Origin: UBA11574 sp964591175 | Lineage (GTDB): Bacteria > Desulfobacterota > Desulfobacteria > Desulfobacterales > UBA11574 | Assembly (NCBI GenBank): GCA_964591175.1 | Contig: CAZQAF010000009.1 | Location: 1-64,000 of the forward strand | Length of the DNA stretch: 64,000 bases | Direction: 5' to 3' | Shown: positions 52,536-61,063 of the stretch, piece by piece | Layout of the letters: every line of letters starts with the position of its first letter | Position numbering within the stretch: the stretch's first letter is position 1 | Position numbers and translations under genes: made by a program | Notes under the pieces: generated by a model | What the model was told of the DNA's origin: nothing | Seen by the model: only the letters and a program-made list of their open reading frames with translations | Database searches by the model: none

Positions 52536-53685
52536 GAATCTATTGATCATTGCGTTGGTTTTTGTTTTTATCGGGCCCCTGACAGGATATTCGGCCAGGC
52601 TGAAAGATATATCCACCATCAAGGGGATTCGACAAAATCAGCTTTTAGGATATGGCCTGGTTGTCGGCCTCAACGGCAGCGGGGATAAAAGCAGCACGGG
52701 TTTTACCATTCAGGCCCTGGCGAACCTGCTGGAACATATCGGTGTTCACGTCAATCCGAATGATGTGAAGGTCAAAAATGTCGCGGCGGTCATGGTCAGC
52801 GCAAAACTGCCGCCTTTTGCCAGAATCGGCAAAAAAATCGATGTGACGCTGTCATCCATCGGTGATGCGAAAAGTCTCCAGGGGGGTACGCTGTTATTGA
52901 CACCGTTAAAAGGGGTTGACGGCAAGGTGTATGCACTTGCACAAGGTCCTATTTCCATCGGCGGTTACAGTGCCGGAGGTGCCGCAGGAGGAGGGGTCAC
53001 GAAAAACCATCCTACCGTGGGAAGAATCAGCGGCGGCGCGAGTATCGAAAAAGAGTTGCCATTATCCATAATCAGCAAAAAGGAATTCACCATTATTTTG
53101 GATAATCCGGATTTTAATACCGCTGCCCGAGCCGCTAATGCAATCAATTCGAAAATTGGGCAGAACCTGGCGACGCCTATAGACTCCGGTACAGTGAAAT
53201 TTAATGTCCCCGAAAGATATGACGGCAGTGTCGTTAATTTGATTGCCCGGATTGAAGACGTCGTAATAGAGCCGGATAGCGTAGCCAAAGTTATCGTCAA
53301 TGAAAGAACCGGGACCGTCGTGGTCGGAGAAAACGTCAGGATCCAAAAAGTTGCCGTTGCTCACGGGAATTTGAGCATTCATATAAAAGAGAACAAAGAA
53401 GTGTCACAACCGCTTCCGTTTTCACCTTCCGGCGGAGGCGTTCTCCCGCAGCAAATGAAAGGGGGCACCATCGTCGCTCCGGGTGGAAGCACGGTGGTGA
53501 CTCCCCAGAGCGACGTGTCTGTTGCTGAAGAAAACAGCCGTCTGCTTTTAATTCCAAAGGGCAGAACCATCGGCGAATTGGTGAATGCATTAAACGCCAT
53601 CGGTGTCACGCCGAGGGATCTCATAACGATATTACAGGCCATCAACGCAGCGGGTGCGCTCGAGGGTGAGCTTGAAATTATATAA
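52519..53685 (+). CDS. flgI: P-ring protein FlgI
   Basis: 388 residues from the ATG at 52519, inside the flgH end; an upstream in-frame start at 52414 would add 35 residues out of the FlgH frame and lose the signal peptide (LLIIALVFVFIGPLTGYSA). Motifs LKDISTIKGIRQNQLLGYGLVVGLNGSGDK and GGTLLLTPLKGVDGKVYALAQGPISIGG are characteristic, as is the ending LLIPKGRTIGELVNALNAIGVTPRDLITILQAINAAGALEGELEII. Periplasmic. Confidence 0.96.
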   Translation: MYGRFKNLLIIALVFVFIGPLTGYSARLKDISTIKGIRQNQLLGYGLVVGLNGSGDKSSTGFTIQALANLLEHIGVHVNPNDVKVKNVAAVMVSAKLPPFARIGKKIDVTLSSIGDAKSLQGGTLLLTPLKGVDGKVYALAQGPISIGGYSAGGAAGGGVTKNHPTVGRISGGASIEKELPLSIISKKEFTIILDNPDFNTAARAANAINSKIGQNLATPIDSGTVKFNVPERYDGSVVNLIARIEDVVIEPDSVAKVIVNERTGTVVVGENVRIQKVAVAHGNLSIHIKENKEVSQPLPFSPSGGGVLPQQMKGGTIVAPGGSTVVTPQSDVSVAEENSRLLLIPKGRTIGELVNALNAIGVTPRDLITILQAINAAGALEGELEII

Positions 53686-53701
53686 AGGAGAATTGTAAAA
53701 A

Positions 53702-53974
53702 GTGATACAAACGGTAACAACCGCACCGACGGTAACCCATGAACAAACTAACGGTTCTCAGGAAAAACTCAAAAAAGCCTGTTCCGATTTTGAATCCATT
53801 TTTATCAATTACATGCTGAAATCGATGAGAACGGCTTTTTCAGAGGACGGTATTTTGGAAAACAATAATGAAAGCCAGATTGTTCAATCGATGTTTGATG
53901 AAAATCTTTCCGCTTCAATGGCAAAAGGCACCGGAATGGGACTTGGCAAGATGCTTTTTAAAAGTTTTTCGTAA
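53702..53974 (+). CDS. flgJ: Rod-binding protein FlgJ, N-terminal domain only
   Basis: 90 residues from a GTG start. KLKKACSDFESIFINYMLKSMRTAF and SQIVQSMFDENLSASMAKGTGMGLGKMLFKSF make up the rod-binding (rod cap) domain. The muramidase domain of enteric FlgJ is absent; a separate lytic transglycosylase gene lies at 58602 and may replace it. Last gene of the flgF operon. Confidence 0.92.
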   Translation: MIQTVTTAPTVTHEQTNGSQEKLKKACSDFESIFINYMLKSMRTAFSEDGILENNNESQIVQSMFDENLSASMAKGTGMGLGKMLFKSFS

Positions 53975-54179
53975 AAGGTTGAAAAAGCGATCTTTTTTCG
54001 AGAGTGTTTCGTATTTAGTGTTCAGTATCTGAAAGTCCAACAATTCGGTATTACAGCATATGTTTTAAGTTAAATACTAAACGCTAAACACTAAAAATTT
54101 GATGAACTCTATGTTTTACGAATTCATCAACTTTAGAAAATAAACCATACAGCCGATGGTAAAAGAGGGGAGCTTTTTT
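53975..54179 (+). other. Short intergenic region before flgN
   Basis: It holds complementary words GTATTTAGTGTT and AACACTAAAAATT-type arms (54009-54098), a TGATGAA/TTCATCA pair near 54101-54129 and a sigma-28-like site (54134-54159). No flgM-like ORF is present here, although this is the position where flgM often lies. Confidence 0.5.
54134..54159 (+). promoter_or_regulatory. Weak sigma-28-like promoter of flgN-flgK-flgL
   Basis: TAGA (54134-54137), 14-nt spacer, GCCGATGG (54152-54159). The GCCGAT core is right; spacer one short and -35 one off. It would serve the hook-filament junction genes flgN, flgK and flgL, which are often sigma-28 dependent. Confidence 0.4.
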
Positions 54180-54665
54180 ATGGACACGCTTGTCATGGAT
54201 ATGATTGAAAAGTTTTTTTACAAAAAAATCATGCTTTACAATGACCTTCTGCATTGTTTCGAAGCGGAAAGAAAAGCCTTAATCAATATAGAAATCAATG
54301 AATTATGGGAGTTGTCCAAAGAAAAAGATGAACTTTGTGAAAAGATAAAATCTATCCGAATGGCGATTATGGAGGCTGTCCAACCGTCAGATGATCAAAA
54401 ATCGTTTCATCTGAATCGGATCATGGACGCCATTCCCAAAAAACAAAAGGATAAATTTGAAAAATTATATTTAAGGATTTTAAAAATAAAAGGCGAGATT
54501 GAGATCTTAAGGAAACAAAACATCCTATATATCGACGATTCTCTTAAATTCATGGATGAGATGATATCCATTTTAACCGGAGAAACCGAATCCGATTCTG
54601 TCTACAATGATAGATGCCATTTTAAATCATCAGGCCCTCATCTATTCTTAAACAGGGAGGTGTGA
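54180..54665 (+). CDS. flgN: FlgN-like export chaperone
   Basis: 161 residues from the ATG that follows AGAGGGGAG; a start at 54156 would lie in the promoter and lacks a ribosome site. All-helical: YNDLLHCFEAERKALINIEINELWELSKEKDELCEKIKSIR is the FlgN pattern. It binds FlgK and FlgL for export, and both genes follow. Its stop overlaps the flgK ribosome site region. Confidence 0.85.
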   Translation: MDTLVMDMIEKFFYKKIMLYNDLLHCFEAERKALINIEINELWELSKEKDELCEKIKSIRMAIMEAVQPSDDQKSFHLNRIMDAIPKKQKDKFEKLYLRILKIKGEIEILRKQNILYIDDSLKFMDEMISILTGETESDSVYNDRCHFKSSGPHLFLNREV

Positions 54666-54667
54666 GC

Positions 54668-56437
54668 ATGGCCGGCATCGGAATGGTATTAGATATTGCG
54701 ACCACTGCTTTAAGCGCTCAGCAGCAGAGCATAAATGTTACGGCCCACAACATCGCGAACGTCAATACAGAAGGGTATTCGCGGCAAAGTCCGGATCTTG
54801 AAACAAAACAGCCGATGATGACGAATGGATTGATCATGGGTAGAGGGGTCAATGTCGATCAGGTGACTCAGGCCGGTGACCGGTTTATCGAAAACAGGCT
54901 GATGCAGGAAAAATCGAACCTGTCGTCCTCATCGGAAATGGAAAAATACATGCAGGTCCTGGAAGGGTACTTTAATGAAAATTCCGATACCGGACTCAGC
55001 ACCATGCTGACCGATTTCTGGAATGGATGGTATGATATTTCCAACAACCCGTCCGGTGCGGCAGAAAGGAGTTCGCTTTATGAACACAGCGCGCTCCTTG
55101 CAGAAAAATTTAATGAATCGGGAAATGATTTAACCCAGGTTGAATCGGATTTAACCAATGCCGTGAGTTCCGGAATAGAAACGATTAATCAAATCACCAA
55201 TCAGATCGCCCAGCTCAATAATCAGATCGTGGGCATGGAGGCAGATAACACCGCGAATGATCTCAGAGACAAACGCAATGCGCTTGTTTCGAAACTCAAT
55301 GAATACCTCGATGTCAAAACCTTTAATCAGAGCAATGGCTCTTTGACCATTATCACTGCAAAGGGCTGTACCCTGGTTCAAGACAGCAGCAGCTATGAGC
55401 TGGAAATGGGCGGTTCCAACGGAGACAGGGTCATCTGGCAGGATTCCAGCGGCAGAGATGTCGATATCACAGACGATGTCAACAATGGAAAACTTGGCGG
55501 CTGGCTCGACATGCGGGACGAGGCTGTCGGTAAATATCAACTGGATCTCGATGCGCTGGCCAAAGAATTTATCTGGTCCGTGAACCAGCAACACAGTCAG
55601 GGGGTGGGGTTGGAAGGATTCAGCAGCGTCACGGGAAGCAATGTGGTATCGGACACAGGAAAAGGACTCGGAACCTTTGATTCCGGCCTCGACTACTCTG
55701 ACAAAATGATTGACGGCGCTTTTAATCTCTGGATATATGATGCCAACGGCGACGTCGTTGGCGGATCCGCCAATCCGATCACGATTGATGCAGGTACAAC
55801 CACCCTTACCGACCTTCGTAATAAAATAAATACGGCGGCAACAAATATTAGCGCTCCAATCACTGCTTCCATTAGCGATGGAAAATTAACGATCGATGCC
55901 GGCAGCGGATATACATTTGCCTTTTCCGATGACACCAGCAATGTTCTGGCAGCCCTTGGGATCAATACTTTTTTCACCGGTTCCAGTGCCGGCAACATGG
56001 GAGTCAACGATGCTATTGGTTTGAATCTTAATAATATTGCCGCAGGCCAGGTCGGAGATGATGGCGCGATCGCCGCAGGAAGCAATGTCAATGCGTTGGC
56101 CGTCACCGATCTTCAAAACACGAAGATTAGTATTTCTCAATGGACCTGTGACAGGATCAACGGAAACACGGAAGGGAGAACCACATCAACAATCGAAGAC
56201 TATTATCATTCCATGGTGGGTGCCATCGGCATTGCTTCTGCAAGTGTCTCCAGAGACAAAACCTTTAGCGAAACAATGGTCAATGAGATAAGCAGTATCA
56301 GAGACAGTATATCGGGTGTTTCGCTTGACGAGGAGTTGACAAACCTTATAAAATACCAGCATGCCTATGCGGCGGCGACCAAGCTTATCAGTACCTCGGA
56401 CGAGATGCTCAGCACGCTGCTCGAGGTGAAGAAATAG
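54668..56437 (+). CDS. flgK: Hook-filament junction protein FlgK
   Basis: 589 residues from the ATG at 54668, 7 bp after GGGAGG; a GTG two codons earlier is too close. N-terminus LDIATTALSAQQQSINVTAHNIANVNTEGYSRQSPDLET, the LTDFWNGWYDISNNPSG and QIAQLNNQI stretches, and C-terminus ISGVSLDEELTNLIKYQHAYAAATKLISTSDEMLSTLLEVK are typical. The variable outer domain lies at about 335-470. Part of flgN-flgK-flgL. Confidence 0.96.
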   Translation: MAGIGMVLDIATTALSAQQQSINVTAHNIANVNTEGYSRQSPDLETKQPMMTNGLIMGRGVNVDQVTQAGDRFIENRLMQEKSNLSSSSEMEKYMQVLEGYFNENSDTGLSTMLTDFWNGWYDISNNPSGAAERSSLYEHSALLAEKFNESGNDLTQVESDLTNAVSSGIETINQITNQIAQLNNQIVGMEADNTANDLRDKRNALVSKLNEYLDVKTFNQSNGSLTIITAKGCTLVQDSSSYELEMGGSNGDRVIWQDSSGRDVDITDDVNNGKLGGWLDMRDEAVGKYQLDLDALAKEFIWSVNQQHSQGVGLEGFSSVTGSNVVSDTGKGLGTFDSGLDYSDKMIDGAFNLWIYDANGDVVGGSANPITIDAGTTTLTDLRNKINTAATNISAPITASISDGKLTIDAGSGYTFAFSDDTSNVLAALGINTFFTGSSAGNMGVNDAIGLNLNNIAAGQVGDDGAIAAGSNVNALAVTDLQNTKISISQWTCDRINGNTEGRTTSTIEDYYHSMVGAIGIASASVSRDKTFSETMVNEISSIRDSISGVSLDEELTNLIKYQHAYAAATKLISTSDEMLSTLLEVKK

Positions 56438-56474
56438 ATTATTAAAAATACTTGGTTAAAAGGAATTGACTGAT

Positions 56475-57341
56475 ATGCGCGTCACAAATAGATCCATTTT
56501 TGAATCGATAAAGTATAACCTCGGCAATATCAGCGAGGAACTAAACAAGGCCAATGAGATTGCCAGCACCGGAAAACGGATCAACAATCTTTCCGATGAC
56601 CCCGTGGGCCTCACGCAGTCGCTGCGAATCCAGTCGAGTCTTGCGAACATCGAACAGATGCAGCGAAATATCGATTATGGTAAATCATGGCTCAATGCAT
56701 CTGAAAGCGCCCTGACAAATGTAGATAATATCCTGTCTAATACCAAGGCGCTGTGTGTGCAGATGGCCAGCGGAACTGCCGGCGCCGATGAGCGGTCCGC
56801 GGCCGCCGAGACCGCGCAAAACAATCTTGAGGAGATTGTTTCTTTGGCCAATACAAATGTGGCCGGGAATTATATTTTTTCAGGTACCAAAACCGATACC
56901 AAATCATTTGATCAGGACGGCACTTACAACGGTGATAATAATCCGTTCTCGATAAAGATCAGCAAAAATGCCAGTATTGAAATCGGCAGTGACGGTCAAG
57001 CGGTGTTCGGCGCGCTTTTCAACACATTGGCGGATTTGAAGACCGCGCTTTTGAGCAATGATGTCAGCGGCATTCAAGATGCAATGGGCAACCTGGATGC
57101 GCACATGAAGGATATCTCGGGCAAGATTTCAGATATCGGTTCGAAAATGGACCGTATGGATATTAAGAAAAACATATTTCAGGATTTGAACCTATCCGAT
57201 ACGGAACGGCGCTCAAACATAGAAGATGCAGATATGGCCGAGGCCGTCATGAATGTATCGGCAGCACAGCTTACCTACCAGGCGGCTCTGTCCTCTTCTT
57301 CCAAGGTGATGTCATTGTCCCTGGTGGATTATTTATCATAA
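56475..57341 (+). CDS. flgL: Hook-filament junction protein FlgL
   Basis: 288 residues from the ATG at 56475 with AGGA 10 bp upstream; a TTG three codons earlier is too near it. Flagellin-like ends: MRVTNRSIFESIKYNLGNISEELNKANEIASTGKRINNLSDDPVGL and DTERRSNIEDADMAEAVMNVSAAQLTYQAALSSSSKVMSLSLVDYL. The NYIFSGTKTDTKSFDQDGTYNGD stretch is typical of FlgL. csrA follows after 19 bp. Confidence 0.96.
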   Translation: MRVTNRSIFESIKYNLGNISEELNKANEIASTGKRINNLSDDPVGLTQSLRIQSSLANIEQMQRNIDYGKSWLNASESALTNVDNILSNTKALCVQMASGTAGADERSAAAETAQNNLEEIVSLANTNVAGNYIFSGTKTDTKSFDQDGTYNGDNNPFSIKISKNASIEIGSDGQAVFGALFNTLADLKTALLSNDVSGIQDAMGNLDAHMKDISGKISDIGSKMDRMDIKKNIFQDLNLSDTERRSNIEDADMAEAVMNVSAAQLTYQAALSSSSKVMSLSLVDYLS

Positions 57342-57360
57342 CGAATGCCAAGGATTGGCC

Positions 57361-57606
57361 ATGCTTATACTAACACGGAAGTTGGGCGAAAAAATCGCTA
57401 TCGGCGATGATATTACGATCACCGTTGTTGAGATAAGAGGAACGCAGATCAAGCTGGGAATTGAAGCTCCCAAACACATAGAAATTCATCGCCAGGAAGT
57501 TTATGAAAGAATCAGAGAAGAAAATTTGAGCTCATCTGATATCAATGATTCAGATCTTTCCAGCGCGTTTGCTATTTACAGGTCCTCAGGGGGTGATAAA
57601 CCATAA
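57361..57606 (+). CDS. csrA: Carbon storage / translation regulator CsrA
   Basis: 81 residues from the ATG (MLILTRKLGEKIAIGDDITITVVEIRGTQIKLGIEAPKHIEIHRQEVYERI). The RNA-contacting residues LTRK near the N-terminus and the IEIHRQEVY end (with the key Arg) are intact. It is about 20 residues longer than enteric CsrA, with an acidic Ser-rich tail. It binds GGA in mRNA leaders and probably represses fliC through the hairpin at 3984. Next to fliW, its protein antagonist. Confidence 0.96.
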   Translation: MLILTRKLGEKIAIGDDITITVVEIRGTQIKLGIEAPKHIEIHRQEVYERIREENLSSSDINDSDLSSAFAIYRSSGGDKP

Positions 57607-57722
57607 ACCGATGTTAAAAACCATTGATTTCTATTTCCCGTTCAACGTTTAGCGTTGCCGGACCGTGAATCTGAACCCTTTAATCTGGGCTATAAAGCAA
57701 CTGAATCCTTAAAAATTCGATA

Positions 57723-58169
57723 GTGAGCAAATTGAAAATCGACACTCCGAGATTCGGCCCCATCCGAATAAATAAAGAAAAGATTATTCACATGCCCCAC
57801 GGCATGCTAGGCTTTTCAGATAAAAAGCAATATCTTATTCTTCGGCATCAGGAAAATTCGCCTTTTTTCTGGTACCAATCGCTTGATGATCCGGGTCTTG
57901 CCTTTGTCATCACAAGCCCTTTTTTGTTTATACCGGACTACAAGATCGATCTCAAAGCCATACCAAAAGAGATGGCCTGGGATACGAACGGGAAAAACAA
58001 TGCTTTGGCGGTGTACATTGTCGTTAATATCCCTAAAGGTATGCCTCATAAGATGACCGGAAATTTTATCGGCCCAATTTTGATCAATACCGACCTGAAT
58101 CAGGCGGTTCAGGTCGTTCTTTCCAACAGCCCTTACACCCATAAAGTTCCTCTGCTAAAAAAGAACTAG
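57723..58169 (+). CDS. fliW: Flagellar assembly factor FliW
   Basis: 148 residues from a GTG start. Motifs TPRFGPIRINKEKIIHMPHGMLGFSDKKQYLIL, FFWYQSLDDPGLAFVITSPFLF and VYIVVNIPKGMPHKMTGNFIGPILINTDLNQAVQVVL are typical. FliW binds either flagellin or CsrA, releasing CsrA-blocked flagellin translation once flagellin is exported. The last two bases of the stop codon are the first two of repeat A's right copy. Confidence 0.95.
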   Translation: MSKLKIDTPRFGPIRINKEKIIHMPHGMLGFSDKKQYLILRHQENSPFFWYQSLDDPGLAFVITSPFLFIPDYKIDLKAIPKEMAWDTNGKNNALAVYIVVNIPKGMPHKMTGNFIGPILINTDLNQAVQVVLSNSPYTHKVPLLKKN

Positions 58170-58363
58170 AAGTGGTTTCAAAACCTCCTCTCGAGCTCAA
58201 TCTCTGTGTTGGACTGAGACGTCCAATCCTCGAAATATTCCCGATATGGATGCTTGTCCCGATTTTTTTAATCGGGGCGGTTGGCCGTTTCAGTCCGCCT
58301 TTTTATCCCGCTGGCTTTTAGCGGGGGACCTTGAGCCCGATTGAAGGTTTTGAAACCACTTCT
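58168..58363. repeat. Palindromic dispersed repeat A, right copy
   Basis: Same 20-nt ends as at 3691-3836 (AGAAGTGGTTTCAAAACCT and its complement), in opposite orientation. The left half matches the complement of the first copy's right half through CTCAATCTCTGTGTTGGAC. It has extra hairpins, CCCGATTTTTTTAATCGGGG (58258-58277) and a CCCGCTGGCTTTTAGCGGG stem, in its centre. It may also end the fliW transcript. Confidence 0.85.
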
Positions 58364-58601
58364 AAGCCCGACGCTTGCGATTTTTTCATCTATCATCCTA
58401 GAGTTGGCATGAACTTTGTATTCACCTAAAATACTAGAAGCCATCTCAAAATTAGGATTTTCAGTCGAGATCAAGGCGAGGCCGAGGATCAACCCAAAGG
58501 CATACTCAAGTATGTCGAGGACTTGAGACGAGGGCTCAACGCCGATATCGGGTGAAAAGAATTTTTTGAGATGCCTTTCTATATTCATATGGAGATTACA
58601 G
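58364..58601 (+). other. Intergenic region with repeat D before transglycosylase
   Basis: Mostly filled by repeat D (58436-58580). A near sigma-54 site AGTTGGCATGAACTTTGTA (58403-58421) has GG-N10 but GT instead of GC at -12, so it is weak or decayed. Confidence 0.45.
58436..58580. repeat. Palindromic dispersed repeat D
   Basis: AGAAGCCATCTCAAAA at the left and a TTTTTTGAGATGCCTTTCT-type arm at the right are complementary with a few mismatches. Between them is GC-richer sequence with GTCGAGGACTTGAGACGAGG. A minus-strand frame across repeats A and D (58268-58588) is not a gene. Confidence 0.65.
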
Positions 58602-59438
58602 ATGAAAGATCCGTTAAATACCGGTATGTGCCTTGAGCCCTTGCTATTCCCACAACGCCGCAGCTTTCACGGTCTTCCTCCAAAAAGTTTGGACAAGGCC
58701 GGGACTTCTGGAACGTTTATTTCATTGATGGCGGATATCCTTGAAAAAGGCAAAAATGCAGACACTGCATTATCATCTTTAGACAAAAATTGTTTGCAGC
58801 GTCTGATAAATGCAGTAAGGCTTCAAATGAACGAATATTTGTTGACTGAACTCAGTGATTTTGATGAATGCGGTCAGGACGCCGGCGCTTTCAATCTGCA
58901 GCGAAGATGGCTGAATGATTATGGAACGGGCAACGATACAGTGTCGGTTGAATCAAAAATTAAGCAAGAACCCCAGAAGACAAATGCGCCCATATCGCCG
59001 TTTCACCACAAAAGCGCGCTCCCAGCCCAAAGGGCTTCCAAGCCGGAGGGGGGACAAGCTGAAATCGACGAAATCATTAAACATGCATCAACCATTTACG
59101 GTGTCGATCCGGAATTGATTACATCGGTGATCAAGGCTGAAAGCGATTTTGATGCCGGTGCGACTTCATCCAAAGGGGCCATGGGGTTGATGCAGCTGAT
59201 GCCTGGGACAGCCAGGGAATTGGGCGTCAAAAACTGCTACAATCCGGTTGAAAATATCATGGCCGGAACCCGTTATTTAAAAAGCCTGTTAAACAGGTAC
59301 GACGGCAATATAGAGCTTACGCTTGCCGCTTATAATTGGGGGATGGGAAACGTAGAAAAACATCCTGACCGGCTGCCGCAAGAAACTCGGACCTATATCG
59401 CCCGTGTCAGTCGATTGTTGCAAAAAAGCACCTCATAA
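58602..59438 (+). CDS. Flagellum-associated lytic transglycosylase
   Basis: 278 residues from the ATG after TGGAGA; an earlier frame extension starts inside repeat D. The C-terminal SLT domain (about 160-275) has catalytic E180 (SVIKAESDFDAGATSSKGAMGLMQLMPGTARELG) and NIMAGTRYLKSLLNRYDGNIELTLAAYNWGMGNVEKH. The N-terminal half is polar, without a clear signal peptide, as in FlgJ-like or flagellum-exported muramidases. It likely opens peptidoglycan for the rod, compensating for the muramidase domain missing from FlgJ (inference from position). Confidence 0.88.
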   Translation: MKDPLNTGMCLEPLLFPQRRSFHGLPPKSLDKAGTSGTFISLMADILEKGKNADTALSSLDKNCLQRLINAVRLQMNEYLLTELSDFDECGQDAGAFNLQRRWLNDYGTGNDTVSVESKIKQEPQKTNAPISPFHHKSALPAQRASKPEGGQAEIDEIIKHASTIYGVDPELITSVIKAESDFDAGATSSKGAMGLMQLMPGTARELGVKNCYNPVENIMAGTRYLKSLLNRYDGNIELTLAAYNWGMGNVEKHPDRLPQETRTYIARVSRLLQKSTS

Positions 59439-59440
59439 TA

Positions 59441-61063
59441 CTATCTTTTCCTGCGAACTACCCGACGTCTGACGACTCTCCTGCGAGGCTTTTGAGGCAA
59501 AGACGCGGTTGTGTTTGTGTTTTGAGTTGCCGAATCTGTCTGCTCTTTTCGATTCTCCGATTTGTCCGGGCGTATTTTTTCCCAATAACGGCATGTTGCC
59601 CTCGGGCATTTCAAACTCGATATCCCAGCCTTGTTCGACGTTTCAATTAAAAATGGATTGTTGCATTTGGGGCATTGAATATGATGGGGTTTGCCCCAGC
59701 TGATGAAGCTGCATTCTTTGTTTGAGCACTTGTAATACGGTTTTCCAGTCGCCGTATTTTTGACCTTTAGCTTCGATCGCCTGCATATGGGGCATTCTAA
59801 TGCCAGATCTTCTTCAAAAGCCGTAATACGTTTTTCAATGTCATCGTCATTTTCCGTCGGGAGAGTGGCGGAGTTTATAATGGAATCTTCCTTTTGAAAT
59901 GGTGTTTCCGGATTATCTTCGATGATTTCTTTCACGGATTCGCTTTTCTCTTGGTGTAAAACTGTATTTGGAAAAGCAATTGGGTCATCGTAAAATTTGC
60001 TTTTGTCCTGTTCAATCGATTTCAGATCCTGTGAAGTATCTTCTGCAAAAGAAATAGAATCATGGCCGGGTATATTTGATGTGGATGCGTCAAACCTATC
60101 GATAGGATCATCTGAATCAGTCTTTATTGGTTCTTCCAAAGATATTGTTAAGTCAGTATCGAGCTTTTGTGATTCATCGGCATTATGAGGCGATGTTTCT
60201 ATTGATTGATCAGATGTTTGTGGTTTCTCAATTTCAATATGTTCATGTCTGTCCGAGGAGGTTTTATCGGGTTTGATTTCTTTTAATCCGGATTCACCAA
60301 AATTGAGTTTTGTGATTTTTGTTTTTCCATTGTAGGCATCGGAAGATAGCACTTTAGGTTCATTGGACGAACCTTTGGCGTGATCGAGAAGAATATCTCG
60401 CGATTTCCGACCAAGAATCGAAGTCGTTTTCAATTCTGTGTTCAAAGATATTTTTTTGTTATTTTGCGTGGCGTTCTTAAACCTTCGGGTAGGGACGCTT
60501 TTATCAGGAAGTTGACGGGAAATCTTTGGGGGGGTATGTGCCCGTGGATCTTTTTCCAAAGGAATGCCTTGCATTTGTAAAATTTGGTCAAATTGATCCG
60601 CCGCCGAATCGATATCTTTTCGGCCGGATTTTACTTCATCCAGTGTTTGGACAAAATAGGCGATCAGGTTCATACCGGGCATTTTCGGGAAGACCAGATC
60701 CATAAGACGGGCCATACTTACCGTGGGTTTTTGAGGGATAAGTCTGTCGCCTTCGGCCCGGATATAGTTTTTTTGAATCATGTTTTCGATAACGACATTC
60801 ATATCCTGATCGTCTCTAAGTCCCATGTCTTCAACATCTTCTATTAATGTTTCATGAGTATAACGATCATTTTCATCGGGAACAAAACCTTCTATCCCGT
60901 TTTCTCGTTCCATGAGCAGCGTAATGATAGAGATGGTTAAGGGATTCAAGATCAGTTCTCCAATCCCAAACCGGCTTCCGATCAAACGTTCCAAATGGTT
61001 AAAGAAAATCTCATTGAATTGATCGATCACGTCAGGTTTTTTGTTTGCATCATCTATTTGCAT
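59441..61063 (-). CDS. Unknown protein with two C-terminal zinc ribbons
   Basis: 540 residues on the minus strand. The N-terminal domain (about 1-170) is helical and possibly winged-helix-like. A long Ser/Asp/Glu-rich linker follows (about 180-430). Then come two four-Cys ribbons like those at the end of bacterial topoisomerase I: CPICRRSK...YYKCSNKEC and CPKCNNPF...LKCPRATC. The tail is strongly basic (RRRVVRRRVVRRKR). This suggests nucleic-acid binding. No known family is recognised. It is convergent with the transglycosylase (2-bp gap) and divergent from the FGE-domain gene. The ATG at 61063 is 9 bases inside a TTG alternative. Confidence 0.8.
   Translation of the reverse strand: MQIDDANKKPDVIDQFNEIFFNHLERLIGSRFGIGELILNPLTISIITLLMERENGIEGFVPDENDRYTHETLIEDVEDMGLRDDQDMNVVIENMIQKNYIRAEGDRLIPQKPTVSMARLMDLVFPKMPGMNLIAYFVQTLDEVKSGRKDIDSAADQFDQILQMQGIPLEKDPRAHTPPKISRQLPDKSVPTRRFKNATQNNKKISLNTELKTTSILGRKSRDILLDHAKGSSNEPKVLSSDAYNGKTKITKLNFGESGLKEIKPDKTSSDRHEHIEIEKPQTSDQSIETSPHNADESQKLDTDLTISLEEPIKTDSDDPIDRFDASTSNIPGHDSISFAEDTSQDLKSIEQDKSKFYDDPIAFPNTVLHQEKSESVKEIIEDNPETPFQKEDSIINSATLPTENDDDIEKRITAFEEDLALECPICRRSKLKVKNTATGKPYYKCSNKECSFISWGKPHHIQCPKCNNPFLIETSNKAGISSLKCPRATCRYWEKIRPDKSENRKEQTDSATQNTNTTASLPQKPRRRVVRRRVVRRKR

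Noticed and set aside
58268..58588. A 106-codon minus-strand ORF
   Set aside because: It is the translation of palindromic repeats A and D; composition and repeats explain the open frame.
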